NCBI GenBank assembly: GCA_041481445.1
Contig: JBGPBV010000005.1
Location: 1 to 64,000, forward strand
Origin: AA29 sp041481445
GTDB taxonomy: Bacteria; Acidobacteriota; Vicinamibacteria; Fen-336
Length of the DNA stretch: 64,000 nucleotides
Direction: 5' to 3'
The position numbers and the translations under genes were made by a program. The first letter of the stretch is position 1. Each line of letters begins with the position of its first letter. The notes beneath the pieces were generated by a model. The model was not told where the DNA came from and made no database searches. It saw only the letters and a list, made by a program, of their open reading frames with translations. Below are positions 24,231 through 32,214 of this stretch, one piece after another.

Positions 24231-24273
24231 TGAGGTGCCTTCGCTCGACGCTCGACGCGGAGCGAGGACGCAT

Positions 24274-25272
24274 TTGACGACCGACTACCGCGACTTCTAC
24301 CGCGGCCGCAAGGTCCTCGTCACCGGCGCCCTCGGCTTCATCGGCTCCAACCTCTCGCGGACGCTGGCCGACCTCGGGGCGGAGGTCCTGGCCGTGGACA
24401 GCCTGCTGCCCGACTACGGTGGAAACCTCTACAACCTGGCCGGCTACGAGGACAAGATCAGGGTCAACATCGCGGACGTGCGCGGGCACGCCATGGAGTA
24501 CCTGGTGCGGGGCCAGGAGATCCTGTTCAACCTGGCCGGCCAGGTCAGCCACGTCGACTCCATGGTCGATCCCTTCACCGACCTCGAGATCAACTGCCGC
24601 AGCCAGCTCTGGATCCTGGAGGCGGTGCGCAAGAGCAACCCCGGGGTCAAGATCGTCTACGCGGGGACGCGGCAGGTCTACGGCAAGCCCATGAAGCTGC
24701 CGGTGGACGAGAGCCATCTCCTCAACCCCACCGACGTCAACGGCATCAACAAGATCTCCGGCGAGTTCTACCACCTCGTCTACCACTCGGTGTACGGGAT
24801 CCGGAGCTGCTCGCTGCGCCTCACCAACACCTACGGCCCGCGCCAGCTCGTCAAGCACAACCGGCAGGGCTTCATCGGCTGGTTCATCCGCCAGGCCGTG
24901 CTCGGCGAGGAGATCCAGATCTTCGGGGACGGCCGGCAGCGCCGCGACTTCGACTACGTGGACGACGTGGTGGACGCCTTCCTGCGCGCGGGAGCGATGG
25001 AGCAGGCGGACGGGCAGGTCTTCAACCTCGGCGGCGACGTCCCCGTCTCCCTCCTCGACCTCGTCCAGATGCTGGTCGAGATCGCCGGGCGCGGCGGGTC
25101 CTTCCGCATCGTGCCCTTCCCGGCCGACCGGAAGAAGATCGACATCGGCGACTTCTACGCCGACGCCACCAAGATCCGCGAGACCCTCGGCTGGGGGTCG
25201 CGGGTGCCCCTGCGCGAGGGCCTGGCCCGGACCATCGGGTACTACCGCGCGCACTCGGAGCACTACCTGTGA
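24274..25272 (+). CDS. NAD-dependent SDR epimerase/dehydratase with Asn in place of catalytic Tyr
   Basis: The 332-residue protein (TTG start at 24274, preceded by AGCGAGGAC) has the extended-SDR Rossmann turn TGALGFIGSNL and sugar-nucleotide-binding features such as LRLTNTYGPRQL and FDYVDDVVDAFL. Where the family has YxxxK, it reads NGINK (DVNGINKISGEFYH), so the catalytic tyrosine is replaced by Asn unless a shifted Tyr substitutes. I recall the same DVNGINK-type sequence from other bacterial SDRs, so it may be a real subfamily rather than damage. Likely role: an NDP-sugar modification feeding the aminotransferase that overlaps it by 4 bases. An ATG at 24175 is the alternative start. Confidence 0.8.
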   Translation: MTTDYRDFYRGRKVLVTGALGFIGSNLSRTLADLGAEVLAVDSLLPDYGGNLYNLAGYEDKIRVNIADVRGHAMEYLVRGQEILFNLAGQVSHVDSMVDPFTDLEINCRSQLWILEAVRKSNPGVKIVYAGTRQVYGKPMKLPVDESHLLNPTDVNGINKISGEFYHLVYHSVYGIRSCSLRLTNTYGPRQLVKHNRQGFIGWFIRQAVLGEEIQIFGDGRQRRDFDYVDDVVDAFLRAGAMEQADGQVFNLGGDVPVSLLDLVQMLVEIAGRGGSFRIVPFPADRKKIDIGDFYADATKIRETLGWGSRVPLREGLARTIGYYRAHSEHYL

Positions 25273-26399
25273 GCGGCGGCCCCTCGAGAGCCCTGGTCCC
25301 CTTCGTCGACCTCAAGGCCCACGTGGCCGCCCTGCGCGGCGACCTCGAGAGAGCCCTCGCGCGCGTCCTCGACTCCGGCTGGTTCATCCTGGGGCCGGAA
25401 GGCGAGGCCTTCGAGCGGGAGCTGGCGGCGGCGGTGGGGGCGCGGGAGGCGGTCGGCGTGGCCAACGGCACCGAGGCCATCCAGCTCGCGCTGGAGGCCC
25501 TCGCCCTCGGTCCCGGCGACGAGGTGATCACCTCTCCCCTGACCGCCGCCTTCACCGCGCTCGGCGTGATGCGCTCGGGGGCGCGGCCCGTCTTCGCCGA
25601 CGTCGACCCGGTCACCCTGAACGTCTCCCCGGAGTCGGTGGCGGGCGCGATCACACCCCACACACGTGCGCTCCTGCCCGTGCACCTCTACGGCCATCCG
25701 GTGGACCTGGACCCGATGCTCGACCTCGCGCGCCGGCGCGGGATCCCGCTGGTCGAGGACGCCTGCCAGGCCATCGGCGCCCGCTACAAGGAGCGGCCGG
25801 TGGGGGCGCTCAGCGACATCGGCGCCTTCTCCTTCTACCCGACCAAGAACCTCGGCGCCCTGGGGGACGGCGGGGCGGTGGTGGTGAACGACCCCGAGAT
25901 CGCCCGCCGCCTGCGGCGCCTCCGCAACGGCGGCCAGACGGATCGCTACCACCACGAGACGGCGGGCATCAACAGCCGCCTGGACGAGATGCAGGCGGCG
26001 CTGCTGCGCACGAAGCTCGGGCACCTCGAGCGGTGGACGGACCGGCGACGGGCCATCGCCGCGCGGTACGGCGAGGAGCTGGCGGGCTCCGGCGTCACCC
26101 TGCCCGTCGAGCAGGCCTACGCGCGCGCGGTCTACCATCTCTACGTCATCCGGCATCCGCGGCGCGACACGCTGGCCGCCTCTCTCCGCGAGCGCGGGAT
26201 CGGGACCCTCATCCATTACCCGATTCCCCTGCACGTCCAGCCCGCCTTCGCCGAGCTGGGGGGACGGAAGGGAGAGTTCCCGGTCGCGGAGAAGGCGGCG
26301 GGGGAGATCCTCTCCATCCCGCTCTACCCGGAGATGACGGACGCGCAGGTGGAGGCCGTGATCCGGGCGATTCGGGAGGTCGCCCCCGGCCTCGGCTGA
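25269..26399 (+). CDS. DegT/DnrJ/EryC1/StrS-family sugar aminotransferase
   Basis: The 376-residue PLP enzyme has VANGTEAIQLAL (about 67-78), VEDACQAIGARYK, the lysine motif FSFYPTKNLGALGDGG and NSRLDEMQAALL, all as expected for aminotransferases that put an amino group on keto-sugar nucleotides. Substrate would be a 4-keto or 3-keto NDP-sugar from the adjacent SDR. This pairing is typical of pathways to nonulosonic acids and amino-deoxy sugars. The start is GTG overlapping the SDR stop. Confidence 0.92.
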   Translation: MSGGPSRALVPFVDLKAHVAALRGDLERALARVLDSGWFILGPEGEAFERELAAAVGAREAVGVANGTEAIQLALEALALGPGDEVITSPLTAAFTALGVMRSGARPVFADVDPVTLNVSPESVAGAITPHTRALLPVHLYGHPVDLDPMLDLARRRGIPLVEDACQAIGARYKERPVGALSDIGAFSFYPTKNLGALGDGGAVVVNDPEIARRLRRLRNGGQTDRYHHETAGINSRLDEMQAALLRTKLGHLERWTDRRRAIAARYGEELAGSGVTLPVEQAYARAVYHLYVIRHPRRDTLAASLRERGIGTLIHYPIPLHVQPAFAELGGRKGEFPVAEKAAGEILSIPLYPEMTDAQVEAVIRAIREVAPGLG

Positions 26400-26401
26400 G
26401 C

Positions 26402-29011
26402 GTGAGCCCGCTCGTCCCTGCCGTCCCGGCCCTCTTCGCCGCGCTCGTCCTCTTCCTCGCCCCCGGCCTCGTCTTCCTGTCTCTCCTCCGCCGGGAGGAC
26501 CGCGAGGCCCTGCTCCTCGACGAGGCGCTCTTCCTGGTCGCCGCCCTCAGCGTCGCCGTCTCGGCGTGGGTCGCCCTCGTGCTCGCGGAGGCGGGCGGCT
26601 TCTCGCTGGTGCGCGCGGCCTTCCTCGTCGGCGCCCTGGCCGCGCTGAGCGTGCTCGGCGCCGCCCTCCGCCGGCGGCCGCCCGCGCAACCCCTTCCCCA
26701 GTGGCGGGGATGGCGCGCCCTCGCCCCCGCCCTGGTCGTGCTCGCCCTTGCCGCCGCCCTGCAGACGCGGCCGAGCGAGTACCTGATGGGCGGGCGCGAT
26801 CCCGGGACCTACGTGGCGGCCATGGCCCTGATCGGGCGCACGGGCGCCGTCGCCTACGTCGACCCCGTCGTGCTCTCGATCCCGCGCGAGGACGTCGAGC
26901 TCTTCTATCGGAACCCCGGCGCGCCCGACTACACCTGGGGCCGCTTCATGGGCATGCCGCTCGAGAGCCCGGCCAGCGGACGCGTGGTCCCGGAGTTCTT
27001 CCATCTCTTCCCCGCCTTCGGGGCCTACCTCTACCAGGCGATGGGGGTGAAGGGCGCGCTGGCCACGCCCTGCGTGTTCGGCGTGCTCGGCACCCTCGCC
27101 GTGTTCCTGGCCTGGCGGCGCCTGTTCGGAATGCCCGTTGCGCTCATCGCCGCCGTACTGCTTTCCCTCAACGTCATCCAGGTCTGGTTCGCCCGCTATC
27201 CCATGTCGGAGGCGATGGCGCAGTTCCTCCTGTTCCTGGGCCTGTGGGCCTTCGCGCTCTGGGAGGAGCGCGGATCGGCCGCCTTCGGGGCCCTGGCCGG
27301 CTTCGCCCTCGGTCTCACCCTGCTCGTGCGCATCGACAGCGTGCTGATGGTGGTCCCCCTGGGCGTGTACGTCTTCGTGCGCAGGGCCCACGGCGCGCTG
27401 CCCTGGTCGCGCGCGCGCGCCTTCGTCCTTCCCTTCGTCGTGTTGGCGGCGCATGCCCTCCTCCACGCCGCCTTCTGGTCGCGCAAGTACCTGCTCGGAG
27501 TGATGAGGCGGCCGTACTGGGAGCAGCCCTGGTGGGTCTGGGCCGCGGGCATCGCCGCCACCGTGGCCCTCCTGCTCGTGGCCCATCGCTTCGAGGCCCG
27601 GGCCGTGCGCGGGATGGACGCGCACGGAGAGGCGCTGGGCCGCGCCATCGTCGCTCTCACCGTGCTCCTCGCCCTCTACGCCTACGTCCTCCGGCCGCGC
27701 CTCTCCGCCTGGGCCGGGGGAGACGGCAACGTGGACCCGCCGCTCGCCCATCGCGGGTGGCTCGTGGCCATGGGGTTCTCCCGCCTGGCCGCCCACGACG
27801 CGCAGTCGCTCGTGCGCCTGGGATGGTTCGTGACGCCGCTGGTGCTCGTCCTGGCCCTCTTCGGGTTCGCGCTGGTGGTGCGGCGCGGGCAGGGACGGTG
27901 GCTCTTCCCGATGCTGACCGCCGGCGCCTACGCCGCGTTCTTCCTCTACAAGATCCGCGTCTACAACGACTACTACTTCGCGCTGCGGCGCTTCATGCCG
28001 GTGGTGGTGCCCGCCCTGCTCGCCCTGGCCGCCTTCGCCCTCGTGGAGCTGTGGCGGCGCGCGCGGGCCGGGCGCGTGGCCGCGGCCGCCCTCACCGCGG
28101 CCGTCGCCGCCTTCTTCCTCCGCGACACGCTTCCGCTGGCCTTCTACCGCGACTGGAAGGACTCCGCGCGCTTCGTGGGCGACCTCGCGCGGCGCTTCGG
28201 GCCGGAGGACGTCGTGATCTTCGAGCAGCCGCGCAGCATCCACCTCCTCTCCCTGCCGCTCTGGGCGGCCTACGGCGTGAACGTGCTGGAGCTGGCCCGC
28301 TTCAACCCCGATCCCGCCCGCCTGGACCACCTCGTCCAGGCCTGGCGCGGCCGCTACCGCAACATCTACTTCGTCCACACCTACAGCACGGACCTGTGCG
28401 GCCTGTTCCTCGAGCGCGTGGAGGACATGAGCTTCGGGACCTACGAGTGGGAACGCGGCTACGGGCGCAAGCCGCGCGGGAAGGAGCCGCGCGCGCTGCG
28501 CTTCCGCATCTCCCGCGTGGTCCCGCCCCAGGACCTCCAGGTCCCGGCCCTGCGGGAGATCGACGTCGGCGGCTCCGACGACCTGCAGGTCGCCGGCTTC
28601 TACGACAAGGAGGGCGGCGGCGACCACACCTACCGCTGGACCGGCCGCTGCGCGTCCGTGTACCTGCCGGGGGCGCGGCCGGGGGACCTGGTCACGATCA
28701 CGGCCGGGACAGGGCAGCGGCCGGCCACGTCGCCCGTGCCGGTGACGGTGTCCATCGGGGGGACGGCGGTCGGCCGCTTCGAGGCAAGCCATGAATGGAC
28801 GGACCATTCCGTGCGCCTGCCCGCTCCCCTGCCCCCCGGCCCGCCCGTGCTCCGACTGGACGTTTCGACCTTCCGCCCCATCAACGTGTTGCCGGGAGCC
28901 ACCGACGCCCGCGACCTCGGCCTCATGGTCGACCGGATCCGGCTCGGATCCGGCCCGGCCGGACCCGATGCTACAATCGCCGTTTCTCGCGCCCACGGAG
29001 GGCCGCCATAA
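26402..29011 (+). CDS. Large GT-C-like polytopic membrane protein
   Basis: The 869-residue protein has about twelve membrane segments through residue 580 and a soluble C-terminal part with a beta-rich module near the end. The first large loop holds MGGRDPGTYVAAM and a later segment FARYPMSEAMAQFLLF; an acidic residue in the first periplasmic loop is the expected catalytic site of GT-C enzymes that use polyprenyl-phosphate sugars. No close named family is recognised. The start is GTG at 26402, 2 bases after the aminotransferase stop. Its stop TAA overlaps the next gene's apparent ATA start. Confidence 0.75.
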   Translation: MSPLVPAVPALFAALVLFLAPGLVFLSLLRREDREALLLDEALFLVAALSVAVSAWVALVLAEAGGFSLVRAAFLVGALAALSVLGAALRRRPPAQPLPQWRGWRALAPALVVLALAAALQTRPSEYLMGGRDPGTYVAAMALIGRTGAVAYVDPVVLSIPREDVELFYRNPGAPDYTWGRFMGMPLESPASGRVVPEFFHLFPAFGAYLYQAMGVKGALATPCVFGVLGTLAVFLAWRRLFGMPVALIAAVLLSLNVIQVWFARYPMSEAMAQFLLFLGLWAFALWEERGSAAFGALAGFALGLTLLVRIDSVLMVVPLGVYVFVRRAHGALPWSRARAFVLPFVVLAAHALLHAAFWSRKYLLGVMRRPYWEQPWWVWAAGIAATVALLLVAHRFEARAVRGMDAHGEALGRAIVALTVLLALYAYVLRPRLSAWAGGDGNVDPPLAHRGWLVAMGFSRLAAHDAQSLVRLGWFVTPLVLVLALFGFALVVRRGQGRWLFPMLTAGAYAAFFLYKIRVYNDYYFALRRFMPVVVPALLALAAFALVELWRRARAGRVAAAALTAAVAAFFLRDTLPLAFYRDWKDSARFVGDLARRFGPEDVVIFEQPRSIHLLSLPLWAAYGVNVLELARFNPDPARLDHLVQAWRGRYRNIYFVHTYSTDLCGLFLERVEDMSFGTYEWERGYGRKPRGKEPRALRFRISRVVPPQDLQVPALREIDVGGSDDLQVAGFYDKEGGGDHTYRWTGRCASVYLPGARPGDLVTITAGTGQRPATSPVPVTVSIGGTAVGRFEASHEWTDHSVRLPAPLPPGPPVLRLDVSTFRPINVLPGATDARDLGLMVDRIRLGSGPAGPDATIAVSRAHGGPP
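28969..28977 (+). promoter_or_regulatory. Extended -10 within the end of the GT-C gene
   Basis: TGC then TACAAT gives an almost perfect extended -10. It ends 30 bases before the presumed start at 29008, leaving about 24 bases of leader that contain GGAGGG. It would allow independent expression of the GT2 gene. Confidence 0.45.
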
Positions 29012-29769
29012 GCTCCACGCGTTCGCTGGTCGTCGTCCCCACCTACAACGAGCGGGAGAACGTCGGTCCCCTCGTGGACGAGCTCCTCCATTGCGGGGAC
29101 ACGATCGACGTCTGCATCGCCGACGACGGCAGCCCGGACGGGACGGCGGAGGCGGTGCGGGAGGCGATGGCCCGCCATCCCGGCCGCGTGGATCTCCTGG
29201 AGCGCCACGAGAAGGGCGGACGGGGGGCGGCAGTGATCGCCGCCTTCAAGAAGGGCCTGGCCGACCCGCGGCGCTACGCCTATCTCTTCGAGATGGACGC
29301 CGATTTCTCCCATCACCCGCGCGAGCTGCCGAAGTTCCTGGAGAAGCTCGGCACCTGCGACATGGTGATCGGCTCGCGCTACGTGGCCGGCGGGGGCACG
29401 TCGGAGTGGGGCCTCGTGCGCCCGCTGCTCTCCTGGATGGCCAACAAGTACATCGGCCTGGTCGCGGGCATCCCGGTGCGCGACACCACCAGCGGCTATC
29501 GCGGATACCGGCGCGAGGTGCTGGAGGCGACCGACTTCGACCGCATCAAGATCACGGGCTACGTCGTGCACGGCGAGATGGCCTACCAGGCCTGGCTCAA
29601 CGGCTTCCGCCTGGGGGAGGTACCCATCCACTTCCGGAACCGGCGCCGGGCCGCCTCCAAGCTCACCTCGGAGGAGATCTACATGGCGCTCGTGAACTTC
29701 GCGCTCCTGCGCCGCCGCTACGGGACGGTGCCGCGGCGGCGGGAGGAGCCTCGGGCCGAGCTCCCCTGA
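29008..29769 (+). CDS. GT2 polyprenyl-phosphate sugar synthase-like protein with non-standard start
   Basis: About 253 residues. The domain begins SLVVVPTYNERENVG and continues with IADDGSPDGT, MDADFSHHP and DTTSGYRGYRR, a DPM1-like set. There is no ATG, GTG or TTG near the domain start. GGAGG (28997-29001) sits 6 bases before an ATA at 29008, and this ATA overlaps the upstream TAA as ATAA, exactly where ATGA would be normal. I therefore place the start at 29008; the only alternatives are CTG at 29026 or an ATG at 28795 that would add 71 unlike residues. A sequencing error or a real AUA start both fit. No membrane helices are seen. Confidence 0.75.
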   Translation: MSSTRSLVVVPTYNERENVGPLVDELLHCGDTIDVCIADDGSPDGTAEAVREAMARHPGRVDLLERHEKGGRGAAVIAAFKKGLADPRRYAYLFEMDADFSHHPRELPKFLEKLGTCDMVIGSRYVAGGGTSEWGLVRPLLSWMANKYIGLVAGIPVRDTTSGYRGYRREVLEATDFDRIKITGYVVHGEMAYQAWLNGFRLGEVPIHFRNRRRAASKLTSEEIYMALVNFALLRRRYGTVPRRREEPRAELP

Positions 29770-29772
29770 CCT

Positions 29773-29793
29773 ATGCGGCGCCCGACCGCATGA
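29773..29793 (+). other. Bridging mini-ORF (MRRPTA)
   Basis: Six codons from ATG to TGA fill the 20-base gap between the GT2 and GT4 genes. Its stop overlaps the next ATG as ATGA. It may couple translation across the gap, or be chance. Confidence 0.25.
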
Positions 29794-31001
29794 ACGTGCT
29801 CATGATCGCGTCCTCCTACCCGAAGTTCCCGGGGGACACGACCGCGCCGTTCATCGAGTCGATCGCGCGCGCGGTGGCCGGGCGCGGCCACGCCGTGGAC
29901 GTCCTCCTGCCCCATCATCCCGACCTGCGCCGCCCGCCCGGCGAGCCCGTGCGCGTCGTCGCCTACCGGTACGCGCCCCGCGAGGGCTGGAGCCTCTGGG
30001 GCTACGCGCAGAGCCTGGAGTCGGACGTGCGCGTGCGGCCGGGCGTCTACCTCCTCGCCCCCCTGGTGGCCTTCGCCCTGCGCCGGGCGCTGGGAGGGCT
30101 CCTGGCCGAGCGTCGTTACGACGTCGTGCACGCCCACTGGGTCGTCCCCAACGCGGCCATGGTGACCGACGTGGTGGAGGCGCACCGCGTGCCGTTCGTG
30201 GTCAGCGCGCACGGCAGCGACATCTTCCTGGCCGAGCGCTCGCGCGCCGTCCGCGCCTGGGCCGGCCGCGCCCTGAGAGCGGCCGCGCGCGTGAGCGCCT
30301 GCAGCGAGGACCTGCGGCGGCGCGCGGTGGCCCTGGGGGCGCCGGAGGCGCACACGCGCACCGTGCCCTACGGCGTCGACGTGGCCGCCTTCGCCGACGC
30401 CGCCCCGCCCAGCCCTTCCCTGCGCGAGAGGCTGGGGGCGCGGCCGGGCACGCGGCTGGTGCTGGCGGTCGGGCGGCTGGTGGAGAAGAAGGGCCTGGGC
30501 ACGCTGGTGGAGGCGGCGGCGGGGCTGGAGGACGCGCGCGTGGCCATCGCGGGGGCGGGCGACCTGCGCGAGAGCCTCCTCCGGCGCATCGCGGAGACGG
30601 GAGCCCCGGTGAGCCTGGCCGGCGCCCTCGACCGCGGGGAGGTGGCCTCCGCCCTCGCCCTGGCCGACGTGGTGGCGGTGCCCTCCGTGGTGGACCGCGC
30701 CGGGAACGTGGACGGGCTGCCCAACACCCTCCTGGAGTCGATGGCGGCGGGACGGGCGGTGGTGGCCTCGCGCCTGGCCGGGATCCCCGACGTGATAGTT
30801 GACGGAGTCAACGGATTGCTTGTCCCCCCCGGCGACCCCGCCGCCCTCCGCGCCGCCCTCCACCGACTGCTGGCCGACCAGGGCCTGCGCGCGCGCCTGG
30901 GGGCGGCCGCCCGCGAGACCGCGTCCCGCCACGGCTGGGAGGCGGTGGCCGTCCAGTTCGAGGAGTGCTATGCCGAGGCGGCAGCGCTGGACGCCGGTTA
31001 G
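29790..31001 (+). CDS. GT4 glycosyltransferase
   Basis: The 403-residue GT-B protein has an N-terminal MNVLMIASSYPKFPGDT, the middle AHGSDIFLAERS, the donor-site start VGRLVEKKGLGTLVEAA, and the C-terminal EX7E-like region VVDRAGNVDGLPNTLLESMAAGRAVV split here to show ESMAAG. Retaining enzymes of this family transfer hexoses or hexosamines to the growing repeat unit in the cytoplasm. The start ATG begins the conserved strand. The gene overlaps the next by 32 bases. Confidence 0.9.
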   Translation: MNVLMIASSYPKFPGDTTAPFIESIARAVAGRGHAVDVLLPHHPDLRRPPGEPVRVVAYRYAPREGWSLWGYAQSLESDVRVRPGVYLLAPLVAFALRRALGGLLAERRYDVVHAHWVVPNAAMVTDVVEAHRVPFVVSAHGSDIFLAERSRAVRAWAGRALRAAARVSACSEDLRRRAVALGAPEAHTRTVPYGVDVAAFADAAPPSPSLRERLGARPGTRLVLAVGRLVEKKGLGTLVEAAAGLEDARVAIAGAGDLRESLLRRIAETGAPVSLAGALDRGEVASALALADVVAVPSVVDRAGNVDGLPNTLLESMAAGRAVVASRLAGIPDVIVDGVNGLLVPPGDPAALRAALHRLLADQGLRARLGAAARETASRHGWEAVAVQFEECYAEAAALDAG

Positions 31002-32214
31002 GGGCACCGGCACCCGGGTGGCCTCGCCGGCGGAGCGCGCGCTCCTCGCCGCCGCCGACCTGCCCCTGCGCCTGCTCGCGCGCCCTCCCCTCCTGGAGGC
31101 GCCACCCCTGCCCCCGGAGGCGGTGCGCGAGGTGCTGGTGCTGCGCCTGGACCGCATCGGCGACGTCCTGATGTCCCTGCCCGCGCTGGCCCTGCTGCGG
31201 CGCGCCTATCCGGCGGCGCGGATCCGCCTCGCCGTCGGCCGCTGGAGCGAGGAGATCGCGCGCCGGGCCCCCGTGGACGAGGTCCTCCCCTGGAGCGCGC
31301 CCTGGGTCGGCCGCCCGAGCGAGGGGGCGGAGACCCGGCGCGCCCTCTGGCGCAAGGCGGCCGCGCTCCGCCGCGACCGCCTCGACCTCGCCCTGGACCT
31401 CCAGGGCGACGTGCGCGCCGCCCTTCTCATGGCCCTCACGGGCGCCCGCGAGCGCGTCGGCTATGCGAACACGGGCGGAGCCCGGCTGCTCACGCGCGTG
31501 GTGCCCCTCGACGAGACCGTCTCCTGGGTGGAGCAGAACTGCCGCGCGGTGGCGGCGGCGGCGGGCGACCAGGCGCGGGCGGGCGGGCTCCCGAGGGTCG
31601 AGCTCCTGACGGAGGCCGACCGCGCGCGGGCCCGCGACCTCCTGCGCGGGCAGGGGCTGGACGGGCGGCGGCCGCTGGTCGGCCTCCACCCGAGCGGCGG
31701 ACGGCCGGTCAAGCAGTGGCCGCCGGGCCGATGGCGCGAGGTGGCCTCGCGCCTTCAGCGCGAGTTCGGGGCGGTGGTGGTGCTCACCGGAACCGCCGAG
31801 GACGCGCCCCTGGCCGCGGAGGTCGCGCGCGGCCTCGAGGGCGACGTCCGCCATCTCACCGGCGGCCTCGCCCTCGGCGAGACCCTCGCCGTCCTGGGCG
31901 CGCTCGACCTGTTCCTCTCCTCGGATACGGGCCCGATGCACATGGCGGCCGCGGTGGGCACGCCGTCCGTCAGCGTCTTCGGCCCCTCGGACGCCCGCCG
32001 CTACTTCTCGGGGGGGACGGGCGCGCCGGGGACGCGCCACGTCGTGGTGCAGCCCCTTCTCTGGTGCGCGCCCTGCAACCTCATCCGGCGGCCGCCGCGC
32101 GAATGCCTCGCGGGCGAGGGCCCCGAGTGCCTGCGCCTGGTCACGACCGACGAGGTCCACGCGGCGGCGGCGGGCCTGCTCCTGTCCGGGGGCTTCCCGC
32201 GGCGGGCGGCATGA
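30970..32214 (+). CDS. GT9 glycosyltransferase (heptosyltransferase-like)
   Basis: The 414-residue GT-B protein has EVLVLRLDRIGDVLMSLPAL (about 46-65), GLHPSGGRPVKQWPPGRW and SSDTGPMHMAAAVGTPSVS, the typical ordered motifs of ADP-heptose:LPS heptosyltransferases. In a locus like this, the donor could be another sugar. Extra Cys-rich segment LLWCAPCNLIRRPPRECLAG precedes the end, a common feature in the family. The start ATG at 30970 has AGGAG just upstream and overlaps the GT4 gene by 32 bases. The stop overlaps the next gene as ATGA. Confidence 0.9.
   Translation: MPRRQRWTPVRGTGTRVASPAERALLAAADLPLRLLARPPLLEAPPLPPEAVREVLVLRLDRIGDVLMSLPALALLRRAYPAARIRLAVGRWSEEIARRAPVDEVLPWSAPWVGRPSEGAETRRALWRKAAALRRDRLDLALDLQGDVRAALLMALTGARERVGYANTGGARLLTRVVPLDETVSWVEQNCRAVAAAAGDQARAGGLPRVELLTEADRARARDLLRGQGLDGRRPLVGLHPSGGRPVKQWPPGRWREVASRLQREFGAVVVLTGTAEDAPLAAEVARGLEGDVRHLTGGLALGETLAVLGALDLFLSSDTGPMHMAAAVGTPSVSVFGPSDARRYFSGGTGAPGTRHVVVQPLLWCAPCNLIRRPPRECLAGEGPECLRLVTTDEVHAAAAGLLLSGGFPRRAA

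Noticed and set aside
26324..28996. Long minus-strand frame antisense to the GT-C-like gene at 26402
   Set aside because: His/Glu/Gly-rich shadow without any domain, while the plus frame has clear membrane helices.
28795..29007. ATG at 28795 as start of the GT2 gene
   Set aside because: It adds 71 Pro/Arg-rich residues unlike the family and overlaps the GT-C gene by over 200 bases. The ribosome binding site at 28997 points to 29008.
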